In this document: positions 1 through 6,507 of the stretch, piece after piece | Layout: every line of letters starts with the position of its first letter | Numbering within the stretch: position 1 is the stretch's first letter | Assembly (NCBI GenBank): GCA_003647385.1 | Contig: QMMT01000062.1 | Coordinates: forward strand, 1-8,224 | Direction of reading: 5' to 3' | Source: Deltaproteobacteria bacterium | GTDB taxonomy: Bacteria > Desulfobacterota > Desulfobacteria > Desulfobacterales > Desulfobacteraceae | DNA: 8,224 nucleotides | Made by a program: the position numbers and the translations under genes | Notes under the pieces: model-generated | What the model saw: the letters and a program-made list of their open reading frames with translations, nothing else | Database searches by the model: none | What the model was told of the DNA's origin: nothing

Positions 1-1
1 T

Positions 2-583
2 TTTCACCAGGGATCTGTAAAAGGCAGCCTGAAGTTGAATCGTATAGACCCGCTCTTGTTTTCACAGCTGAATCTGTTTGTGTCCAAAGTTTATGTATCT
101 GATTTCAGGTATAAAACAAGTCTTGCCGATATTACTTTGGAGTGTGAACTAGAGGGGGAATACAAACAAGTTGAGGCCCTTCCGAAAAACAAATCGGACA
201 AAAAAATATCCGGACAGGGAACAATTTTTATCCAAAATTTTTCAGCAAAAATGAAAGATTCTTTGTTTAATGTTCTTAATTTACCGGCCGTTGATTTTAC
301 CACGATTAAGCTTGAGTTCACACAATCTGAAAAAAGAGTAACAATAACACAATGCATTGCCAAAGGATCCATTATCAATGTGAAGCTTAAAGGCATGGTG
401 GACATTGGTTCTCCGTTACAAAATACCCGTTTGAATCTTACAGGAATCGTTTTGCCGGATTCTCCATATCTGGCAAAATTTGCCAATACAGCTTCCATAA
501 AGTCTGTGGTTAAAAATATATCAAGACAGGGAATTGGGTTTACTATTAAAGGGACGTTGAAACATCCGGAAATAGGGATATGA
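2..583 (+). CDS. gspN: Type II secretion system protein GspN, C-terminal part (5' end cut by window edge)
   Basis: The reading frame is open from base 2 to the TGA at 581-583 with no stop before the window edge, so the true start lies to the left. The TTG at 35 is unlikely to be the real start because the frame continues upstream. About 193 residues are visible. They are rich in alternating-hydrophobic beta strands and end in a segment reading IGFTIKGTLKHPEIGI, which resembles the all-beta, AsmA-like C-terminal half of GspN proteins in deltaproteobacterial T2SS loci. GspN is an accessory T2SS envelope protein of uncertain function and is absent from many systems. Placement directly before gspC, with an ATGA overlap, strongly supports the call. 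Sequence similarity alone would be weaker, since GspN is poorly conserved. Confidence 0.78.
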   Translation, partial: FHQGSVKGSLKLNRIDPLLFSQLNLFVSKVYVSDFRYKTSLADITLECELEGEYKQVEALPKNKSDKKISGQGTIFIQNFSAKMKDSLFNVLNLPAVDFTTIKLEFTQSEKRVTITQCIAKGSIINVKLKGMVDIGSPLQNTRLNLTGIVLPDSPYLAKFANTASIKSVVKNISRQGIGFTIKGTLKHPEIGI

Positions 584-1506
584 AAATCATCTTTACCTTC
601 ATAAATATTCTCCTGATTACAGTAATGGCATACCTGTGTGTTGATATGATATATAAAAATATCATGCCGGAAAGTTTTTTGCTGCCGGATGAACATTTGC
701 CAGATGCAATATCAAACAATACTAGTCTGCCAGCGGTAAAACCCAATTTAAGTAAGAATCAATACGATGTTATTGTGACAAGAAATCTTTTTAAGGTGGA
801 CATTGAAGAAAAAGAAGAATCTTCCCAGAAAGTGGAAACAAAAGATCAAGAGCCTGAAAAACTTGAGGTGACAAACCTTAAACTGGTTTTATGGGGAACA
901 GTGACGGGAGATTCTGAAGTCTATGCTGTGATCGAAGATAAAAAAGTGCGGCAGCAATCCTTATATCAGGTAGGGGATTCAATCCAGGGGGCGAAACTAA
1001 AAAAGATTTTAAGGCATGAAGTCATTCTTACCTATCAGGGGAAAGATCAGGTTCTTGAAATGGAAACAGATCGCAAAAATGTTTCAAAGTCCAGACTTGG
1101 AAGGCCTGTAAAAAAGACAAACTTTAATCAATCTCCTGTTAGAAAAGCTATCATTGATAATCCACAGGATAATATCGGTGTCATTATGAAGCAGGTCAAA
1201 TTCAGGCCCCATTTTACAGAAGGTGAACCGGATGGGCTTATGGTTTACGGGATAAGGCCAAATTCTATTTTCAGGAAAATGGGTTTGCGAAATGGAGATA
1301 TTATCAAGGATATTAATGGAACACCAATTGTGTCGGCCGAAGATGCTTCAAGTTTGTTTTCTGAAATTGAAGATGCCGATGATGCAAAGGTTACTTTGTT
1401 CAGGCGTGGGAAGGTAAAAGAGTTGTTTTATAAAGTAAAAGAAGACCAGTATGCGACTGAGGCTGTTCCCGAGCCTCATGAAAAGATAAGTAAAGGAGGT
1501 GAATGA
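580..1506 (+). CDS. gspC: Type II secretion system protein GspC (inner-membrane clamp with PDZ domain)
   Basis: This 308-residue bitopic inner-membrane protein connects the T2SS inner-membrane platform to the secretin. Residues 4-24 form one hydrophobic membrane segment after a very short cytoplasmic tail. A short motif with RNLF (residues 62-74) is typical of GspC, followed by an acidic, lysine-rich linker (75-97). The HR domain, which contacts GspD N0, spans about 99-165 (KLVLWGTVTG, YQVGDSI). A PDZ domain spans about 205-287 (GLMVYGIRPNSIFRKMGLRNGD then INGTPI), consistent with a role in substrate handling. The start ATG overlaps the gspN stop in an ATGA. Only a weak GGA lies upstream at 568-570, so translational coupling to gspN is likely. 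The last codons (SKGGE) also encode the Shine-Dalgarno of gspD. No truncation or missing region is seen. Confidence 0.93.
   Translation: MKIIFTFINILLITVMAYLCVDMIYKNIMPESFLLPDEHLPDAISNNTSLPAVKPNLSKNQYDVIVTRNLFKVDIEEKEESSQKVETKDQEPEKLEVTNLKLVLWGTVTGDSEVYAVIEDKKVRQQSLYQVGDSIQGAKLKKILRHEVILTYQGKDQVLEMETDRKNVSKSRLGRPVKKTNFNQSPVRKAIIDNPQDNIGVIMKQVKFRPHFTEGEPDGLMVYGIRPNSIFRKMGLRNGDIIKDINGTPIVSAEDASSLFSEIEDADDAKVTLFRRGKVKELFYKVKEDQYATEAVPEPHEKISKGGE
1493..1500 (+). promoter_or_regulatory. Strong Shine-Dalgarno for gspD
   Basis: AAGGAGGT lies inside the last codons of gspC and is fully complementary to the 16S rRNA tail. Its spacing is only 2 bases to the ATG at 1503 but 8 bases to the in-frame ATG at 1509. 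This decides the gspD start in favour of 1509. Confidence 0.8.
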
Positions 1507-1508
1507 TA

Positions 1509-3530
1509 ATGTTTTGCTGTAGAAAATTGGTACTGCCGATTTTTATCTTGTATGTTTTTTGTGCAGCCGTTTTGATTTTTCCCTGTAATAGTTTTTCAGC
1601 TGAATCTTCAGAAAAAACCGGCGCAGAGTCCAGGTATGTCTCTATTGATTTTAATAATGTTGACATAAATGTCTTTATTAAATTTATCAGCAAATTGACG
1701 GGTAAGAATTTTGTTGTGGACAGCAGGGTAAAGGGAAATGTGACTATTATATCGCCGACAAAAATATCGGTTAAAGATGCTGAAAAAGTTTTTGAATCCG
1801 TACTTGAAATAAATGGGTTCGCCACTGTCGAATCAGGCAAAATAATAAAAATTATTCCCACACCCAAGGCGAAAGCGGATAACATTGATACAAAAGTCGC
1901 AACAAAACCCGGCAGGTCCGGAACCCTTGAAGACAAAATTGTAACAAGATTAATTCCCCTTGAATACGCCAGGTCGGATGAACTAAAAGCGCTGTTTGCC
2001 CCTTTGGTCCCCAAGGGGAGTGTTGTCCTGTCGTACCGGGATACCAACATGCTGATTGTAACAGCAACCCTTACAAGTATTAACAGGCTTTTAAAAATTA
2101 TAGAGGTCATTGATGTTCAGAGTATTGGAAAAAAGATATCCGTAATCCCTGTCAAATTTGCAGATGTAAAAAAGATGGTTCAAAACCTCTCTTCTATTTT
2201 TTCTGCAAGGATAAAAAGTACAAAAGGGAAAAAGAACACAGATGCTGTCGTAAAGTTTGTTGCTGATGAAAGGATAAACTCCATCATTATTCTGGCAAGC
2301 AAGGTGGAAACCGTCAGGGTTAAAAAGCTGATAGCCATACTGGACCAGGAGGTCCCCAAAGGTGAGGAAAGGATCCGGGTATATTATCTTGAGCATGCCT
2401 CAGCTGAGGATCTCGTAAAAGTATTGCTGGAGATCCCGACAACGGGTAATAAGAAAGCAGCTCCTGGTCAGAAAAAAGCGCCTATTTTATCCACGAAAGT
2501 AAAGATCATGGCAGATAAAGCCACCAACAGCCTTATTATTATGGCGGATAAAGAAGATTATCCGGTGTTGGAAGAGGTGATCAGCAAACTGGATATTCCC
2601 AGAGCCATGGTCTATATTGAATGCCTGATTATGGAAGTAAACGTGAAACGCGGTTTGAACATCGGAACTGAATGGAGAACCGCCCAGGGATTTGACAACG
2701 ATAACAAGGTTGCTGTCGGCGGATACGGGGGAACCGGGGACAGTGGGTATGCCAACCTCAACAACATATCAGGCGGAAATCTTCCAAAGGGATTTTCCGT
2801 TGGTGTTCTGGGAAAGGCATTTAATATAGGAGGGGTCACTTTTTCTGATATTCAGGCAGTGGTACAGGCATTCCAAACCGATAAAGACATTAACATACTT
2901 TCCAATCCACAGATCCTGACAACTGAAAATGAAGAAGCCTCCATTACAGTGGGGAAGAATGTTCCTTTCCAGACAAGATCCTCAGCAGACTCAGGTATTG
3001 AAACCTATAGCTCCTTTGAATATAAGGATGTGGGGATCACGCTTAAAATTACACCCCAGATCAGCAAGGATCGTCTGGTGAAACTGGATGTATTCGAAGA
3101 ACTGACCTTGCTCGATATTGCCGGTTCGACTAACCCTGACAGACCGACAACCTTTAAACGGAAAATCGAAACAACTATTATTGTCGAAGATGGGGACAGT
3201 GTCGTCATTGGAGGACTTATTGATGAGGCCCTGACAAAATCGGAATCCAGGACTCCTTGTCTTGGAGATATTCCGGTTTTTGGCTGGGCCTTTAAAACTG
3301 TAGGTGAAGGTTTAGATAAAACAAACCTCTATATTTTCTTAACCCCTCGGGTAGTTAAAAATACTTTAGAACTCAAAGAGCTCTACAAGGAAAAGAAAGA
3401 AGATATTGACAGCGTTAAAAAAGGCGAAGTTTCTCTATACGAAAAAATTGATAACTTTACCAATAAATTGAAAATTGATGAACAGGGAACTGATCAACAG
3501 AAAATTGATGAGTCAAAGAAAACTCAATGA
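1509..3530 (+). CDS. gspD: Type II secretion system secretin GspD
   Basis: This is the outer-membrane channel subunit, a secretin that oligomerises into the gated T2SS exit pore. The start is placed at ATG 1509 (673 aa) on ribosome-site spacing. ATG 1503, two codons earlier, is possible (675 aa; numbering here uses it). A signal peptide ends near residue 33 (SFSA, then ESSE). Domains in order are N0 (about 44-120), N1 (146-205), N2 (210-285), N3 (289-367, with a Lys/Ala-rich loop at 315-330) and the secretin barrel (about 368-617). The barrel includes VPFQTR at 487-492, the GDSVVIGGLI strand and the signature CLGDIPVFGWAFK, ending at TPRVV. A charged tail of about 58 residues follows (619-675). 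It could serve as the S-domain that binds a pilotin or neighbouring subunit, but no pilotin gene is visible. No lipobox is present. The stop overlaps gspE in an ATGA. Confidence 0.96.
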   Translation: MFCCRKLVLPIFILYVFCAAVLIFPCNSFSAESSEKTGAESRYVSIDFNNVDINVFIKFISKLTGKNFVVDSRVKGNVTIISPTKISVKDAEKVFESVLEINGFATVESGKIIKIIPTPKAKADNIDTKVATKPGRSGTLEDKIVTRLIPLEYARSDELKALFAPLVPKGSVVLSYRDTNMLIVTATLTSINRLLKIIEVIDVQSIGKKISVIPVKFADVKKMVQNLSSIFSARIKSTKGKKNTDAVVKFVADERINSIIILASKVETVRVKKLIAILDQEVPKGEERIRVYYLEHASAEDLVKVLLEIPTTGNKKAAPGQKKAPILSTKVKIMADKATNSLIIMADKEDYPVLEEVISKLDIPRAMVYIECLIMEVNVKRGLNIGTEWRTAQGFDNDNKVAVGGYGGTGDSGYANLNNISGGNLPKGFSVGVLGKAFNIGGVTFSDIQAVVQAFQTDKDINILSNPQILTTENEEASITVGKNVPFQTRSSADSGIETYSSFEYKDVGITLKITPQISKDRLVKLDVFEELTLLDIAGSTNPDRPTTFKRKIETTIIVEDGDSVVIGGLIDEALTKSESRTPCLGDIPVFGWAFKTVGEGLDKTNLYIFLTPRVVKNTLELKELYKEKKEDIDSVKKGEVSLYEKIDNFTNKLKIDEQGTDQQKIDESKKTQ

Positions 3531-5218
3531 TTGAAGAATTCTTACATATAATTGCAAAAAAAGCATCTCTTTCAGAGGAAAACTGCGAGAAAATAAAAAT
3601 CGCCTATGGCAAAGATGCTTCCAGGCTGATTGACGCCGCCGTTGAAACAAAATTTGTTCTGGAAAGTGAAGTTCTTGAAGCATTAAGTCTGCTTTACTCA
3701 ATTGCTTTTAAAACAAACCTGTCAATGGAAAATGTCAGTGATAACTGGACGGCAAAGATTTCAAGACAATTTTTGAAAAAATTTTGTATCGCGCCCCTGG
3801 TTAAAGAGGGAAGTGACTCAATCATTGCTGTAAATGATCCGTCTGATCTTAGTTTTATTGATGATGTTGCAGCACTTTTAAGCATTGAAGACTATTCACT
3901 GGTACTGGCACCTAAAAATCAAATTCTTTCAGCTATCAATACTTTATATGATCGATCAGGAGAAAGCGCTCAACAGCTTGTTGAGGACATGGAAGATAAT
4001 GGGTTCACCATTATTGATGATTCTGAGCAGGCTGCGGATTTACTTGACGATACAAGTGATGCCCCGGTGATCCGGCTTGTCAATCACATGATCTCCCAGG
4101 CAGTAAAAGCTGGGGCCAGTGATATTCATATTGAACCGTTTCAAGATGTTCTAATCGTCAGATACAGGATAGATGGCCTATTGTATGAAATGCTCAATCC
4201 GCCTAAAGGGGTGCAGGCGTCTTTGATATCAAGAATTAAAGTCATGGCAAAGATGAATATCGCCGAAAAAAGAGTTCCCCAGGATGGAAGGGCGCAGGTA
4301 AAAATAGGCGATCAGGAAATTGATATTCGGATTTCAACGGTTCCGATATCCCATGGTGAGCGGTTGGTCATGAGACTGTTAAACAAATCAGGATACTTTC
4401 TTGAGTTTTCCGAGTTTGGGCTGACGGATAAAAATTACACGCTGATCAATAAAATCATCCGGCAGAATAATGGTATTGTTCTTGTGACAGGCCCCACCGG
4501 AAGCGGAAAAACAACAACACTTTATGCCGCACTGTCAGAAATCAACTCTTCGGATAAAAATATTATCACGATTGAAGATCCTGTGGAGTATAACCTTAAG
4601 GGGATCGGCCAGATCCAGGTGAATACCAAGACCGGGGTGACGTTTGCAAAAGGGTTGCGGTCCATTGTCCGGCAGGACCCGGATATAGTACTCATCGGAG
4701 AAATAAGAGATCATGAAACAGCAGAAATAGCCATTCAATCCGCCCTTACCGGTCACCTTGTTTTTTCAACACTGCATACCAATGATTCAGCCGGTGCTAT
4801 AACAAGGCTTGTGGATCTAGGCGTAGAGCCTTATCTTATATCATCTTCTGTGAATACGGTCATTGCCCAGCGTCTGGTGAGAGTCCTTTGTGAGAACTGC
4901 AAACAGGAATACCAGCTTGAGCCGTCTCATATCAAAACCTTGAATGGAGTTGGTGAAAAATATATTGGAGAATATATATATAAACCCAAAGGGTGCTCAA
5001 AATGTTTCAATACGGGGTATCTGGGTCGCGAGGCCATTTTTGAAGTCATGCTCTTAGATGATGAATTAAAAAGCCTTGTCCTGGAAACATCTGATGCAAA
5101 CCAGATAAAAGAGGCTGCACTAAAAGCGGGCATGACAACGCTTCGTCAGGATGGCATGTTAAAGGTACTCAAGGGGATCTCATCCATAGGAGAGGTACTT
5201 CGTGTTACCCAGGAATAA
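3527..5218 (+). CDS. gspE: Type II secretion system ATPase GspE
   Basis: This 563-residue cytoplasmic hexameric ATPase drives pseudopilus assembly and is recruited to the membrane by GspL/GspF. The N-terminal part (about 1-150) looks like a GspE/MshE-type N domain (IAPLVKEG, AVNDP, D-rich helix). The N2 region follows from about 180 (ASDIHIEP at 197-204, RYRIDG at 212-217). The ATPase core is complete: Walker A GPTGSGKT (322-329), Asp box ITIEDPVEY (347-355), Walker B DPDIVLIGEIRD (384-395) and His box TGHLVFSTLHTND (408-420). A tetracysteine zinc-binding element is intact: C455 and C458, then C490 and C493. All catalytic motifs are present, so it should be active. PilB and MshE are relatives, but the secretin/GspC context favours GspE. 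The ATG overlaps the gspD stop in an ATGA with no good Shine-Dalgarno, implying coupling. Confidence 0.95.
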   Translation: MIEEFLHIIAKKASLSEENCEKIKIAYGKDASRLIDAAVETKFVLESEVLEALSLLYSIAFKTNLSMENVSDNWTAKISRQFLKKFCIAPLVKEGSDSIIAVNDPSDLSFIDDVAALLSIEDYSLVLAPKNQILSAINTLYDRSGESAQQLVEDMEDNGFTIIDDSEQAADLLDDTSDAPVIRLVNHMISQAVKAGASDIHIEPFQDVLIVRYRIDGLLYEMLNPPKGVQASLISRIKVMAKMNIAEKRVPQDGRAQVKIGDQEIDIRISTVPISHGERLVMRLLNKSGYFLEFSEFGLTDKNYTLINKIIRQNNGIVLVTGPTGSGKTTTLYAALSEINSSDKNIITIEDPVEYNLKGIGQIQVNTKTGVTFAKGLRSIVRQDPDIVLIGEIRDHETAEIAIQSALTGHLVFSTLHTNDSAGAITRLVDLGVEPYLISSSVNTVIAQRLVRVLCENCKQEYQLEPSHIKTLNGVGEKYIGEYIYKPKGCSKCFNTGYLGREAIFEVMLLDDELKSLVLETSDANQIKEAALKAGMTTLRQDGMLKVLKGISSIGEVLRVTQE

Positions 5219-5555
5219 AATTATTGCTATTTTTGTACTCCTTTTTGTACTCTGCCTGTGTGGAATATCATCTGCCCAGGATCAGAATGCCGTACTCAGG
5301 TTTTATCAGAAACACATATCAGTGGTAGATGGAAACAGGTGCGCAATGTATCCCTCATGTTCAAGCTATGCATCCCGGGCGTTTGAAAAGCATGGGCCGA
5401 TAATCGGCTGGATTATGAGTTGTGACAGGCTTGTTCGATGTGGAAGGGATGAAGCCAATATCTCAAGGATGGTAAGGGTTAATGATGAGGAATTCATCTA
5501 TGATCCTGTGGGTGCCAATGATTTCTGGTGGTTTGAAAAAGAAAAAAATAAATGA
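5202..5555 (+). CDS. yidD: YidD-family (membrane protein insertion efficiency factor) protein with N-terminal signal or anchor segment
   Basis: A 117-residue protein carries the YidD core (often called haemolytic domain): FYQKHIS (34-40), C47, PSCSSYA (51-57), HGPIIGW (64-70) and DRLVRCGRDE (75-84). Classical YidD proteins are about 70-90 residues and assist YidC/Sec membrane insertion from the cytoplasmic face. This one differs. Residues 6-25 form a hydrophobic segment ending in SSAQ, which reads as a cleavable signal peptide or a membrane anchor. A C-terminal extension carries a YDPVGANDFWWFE stretch. C74 is additional to the three usual cysteines. The start must be GTG 5202, because an in-frame TAG at 5187-5189 blocks anything earlier. 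GAGGT at 5192-5196 sits 5 bases upstream. The gene overlaps gspE by 17 bases and the next gene by an ATGA. Family assignment is firm; the role and topology are inferred. It is not the yidD of an rpmH-rnpA-yidC cluster. Confidence 0.82.
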   Translation: MLPRNKIIAIFVLLFVLCLCGISSAQDQNAVLRFYQKHISVVDGNRCAMYPSCSSYASRAFEKHGPIIGWIMSCDRLVRCGRDEANISRMVRVNDEEFIYDPVGANDFWWFEKEKNK

Positions 5556-6487
5556 ACTCCCGATATTCATATATTCTGATACTCATTATTCTTGTTTTTT
5601 TATCCCACAACAGCTTTGCCAAGGAAAAGCAGCTGATCATTACCTCAGGCATGCAGTATGCGTATGCCCAAAAACTTTTTATCCAAAAAGACTATGACAC
5701 AGCCATAATTGAGTTTAAAAGATTTATTCATTTTTTTCCAGACAGTGAAGACCTGGATCAGGCACAGTTTGATATTGCAGTCTGCCTGTTCAACCTCAAA
5801 AAGTACCATGATGCAGCCCGGGCATTTAATGAGATCATCCTTGCCGGCAAAGAAAATGAGATTACAAAAAAAGCCTTTTTTTACCAGAGTGATGCATTCA
5901 TGAATGTGGGAAATACCGGGTATGCTCAGATTGTCCTGCAAAATTATCTAAAACTGGTTGAAGACCTGCAGACAAAAGACAAAATTTATTTTAACCTTGC
6001 AAAAATACATCTGACAGAAGCAAGGAAAGGTAAATCAGACTCCCTGACACTTGCCAGCGAGTATCTGTCAAAAATGTCTCCATCAGGAGCAGATAAGTAT
6101 CATACCGATCAATATCTGGATTTGATTTTTAAAGCCCGGAATGCGCCTGAAAAAAATCCCACCGCTGCAGGATTGTTTGCTATCATACCGGGTGGCGGAT
6201 TTCTCTATTGCGAAAGATACCATGATGCATTTATCACTTTTTTGTTAAATACCGGGCTGATTTTTTCTGCTTACAAGGCCTGGGACAATGACAATAAAGC
6301 CCTTGCCGGTGTGATCGCATTTGTGGAAACAGGATTTTATACCGGTAATATCTATGGTTCCATCTCTTCTGCACATAAATATAATCTGGCACAGACCATC
6401 AGCATCCTGGATCAGGACTTTTCCATTTCTTCAAAGATTGATCCGGAAAAAAGAGGCTATCAACTATCATTTAATTATGCGTTTTAA
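5552..6487 (+). CDS. TPR-repeat envelope protein with glycine-rich hydrophobic C-terminal region; function unknown
   Basis: The protein has 311 residues. A signal peptide covers about 1-23 (hydrophobic 7-17, SFA then KEK). Residues 35-195 are helical repeats of TPR type, with visible units around 36-65 (YAQKLFIQKDYDTAIIEFKR), 72-98 (AVCLFNLKKYHDAARAFNEI), 105-135 and 145-172, resembling YbgF/BamD-style scaffolds. Residues 205-275 hold two or three hydrophobic segments beginning IIPGGGFLYCERYHDAF, a pattern seen in small membrane proteins with a PG-G-Y-A motif. The last nine residues alternate aromatic/hydrophobic with polar and end in Phe (YQLSFNYAF), like an outer-membrane beta-signal. The gene starts in an ATGA overlap with yidD and has no Shine-Dalgarno, so translation probably depends on yidD. 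I do not recognise a named family. A role assisting the T2SS or the YidD-like protein is inferred only from position. Confidence 0.75.
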   Translation: MNSRYSYILILIILVFLSHNSFAKEKQLIITSGMQYAYAQKLFIQKDYDTAIIEFKRFIHFFPDSEDLDQAQFDIAVCLFNLKKYHDAARAFNEIILAGKENEITKKAFFYQSDAFMNVGNTGYAQIVLQNYLKLVEDLQTKDKIYFNLAKIHLTEARKGKSDSLTLASEYLSKMSPSGADKYHTDQYLDLIFKARNAPEKNPTAAGLFAIIPGGGFLYCERYHDAFITFLLNTGLIFSAYKAWDNDNKALAGVIAFVETGFYTGNIYGSISSAHKYNLAQTISILDQDFSISSKIDPEKRGYQLSFNYAF

Positions 6488-6507
6488 CGTTTATTGAATG
6501 AGTTGAT
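6459..6507. terminator. Possible bidirectional terminator stem at convergent gene junction
   Basis: ATCAACT (6459-6465) pairs with AGTTGAT (6501-6507), and after a two-base bulge CATT (6468-6471) pairs with AATG (6497-6500), around a 25-base AT-rich loop. Leftward transcripts would run into a T6 tract (A-run 6447-6452 on the plus strand). Rightward ones meet only TTTATTTC. The stem spans both stop codons. It is AT-rich with a long loop, so the call is tentative. Confidence 0.3.

Noticed and set aside
91..696. Long minus-strand open frame opposite gspN/gspC
   Set aside because: It runs antisense to well-supported genes in a continuous operon, lacks a ribosome site and has no recognisable domain.
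1400..2110. 236-codon minus-strand frame opposite gspD
   Set aside because: It is fully covered by the strongly supported secretin frame; the protein is low-complexity Ser/Thr/Leu-rich, typical of antisense translation.
5202..5290. Lipoprotein signal in the YidD-like protein (C18 or C20)
   Set aside because: Neither cysteine has a small residue at -1 (both are preceded by Leu), so no lipobox; a signal peptidase I site at SSA or an uncleaved anchor fits better.
5202..5555. Haemolysin annotation for the YidD-family protein
   Set aside because: The haemolytic label is a historical family name; nothing in the sequence indicates a toxin.
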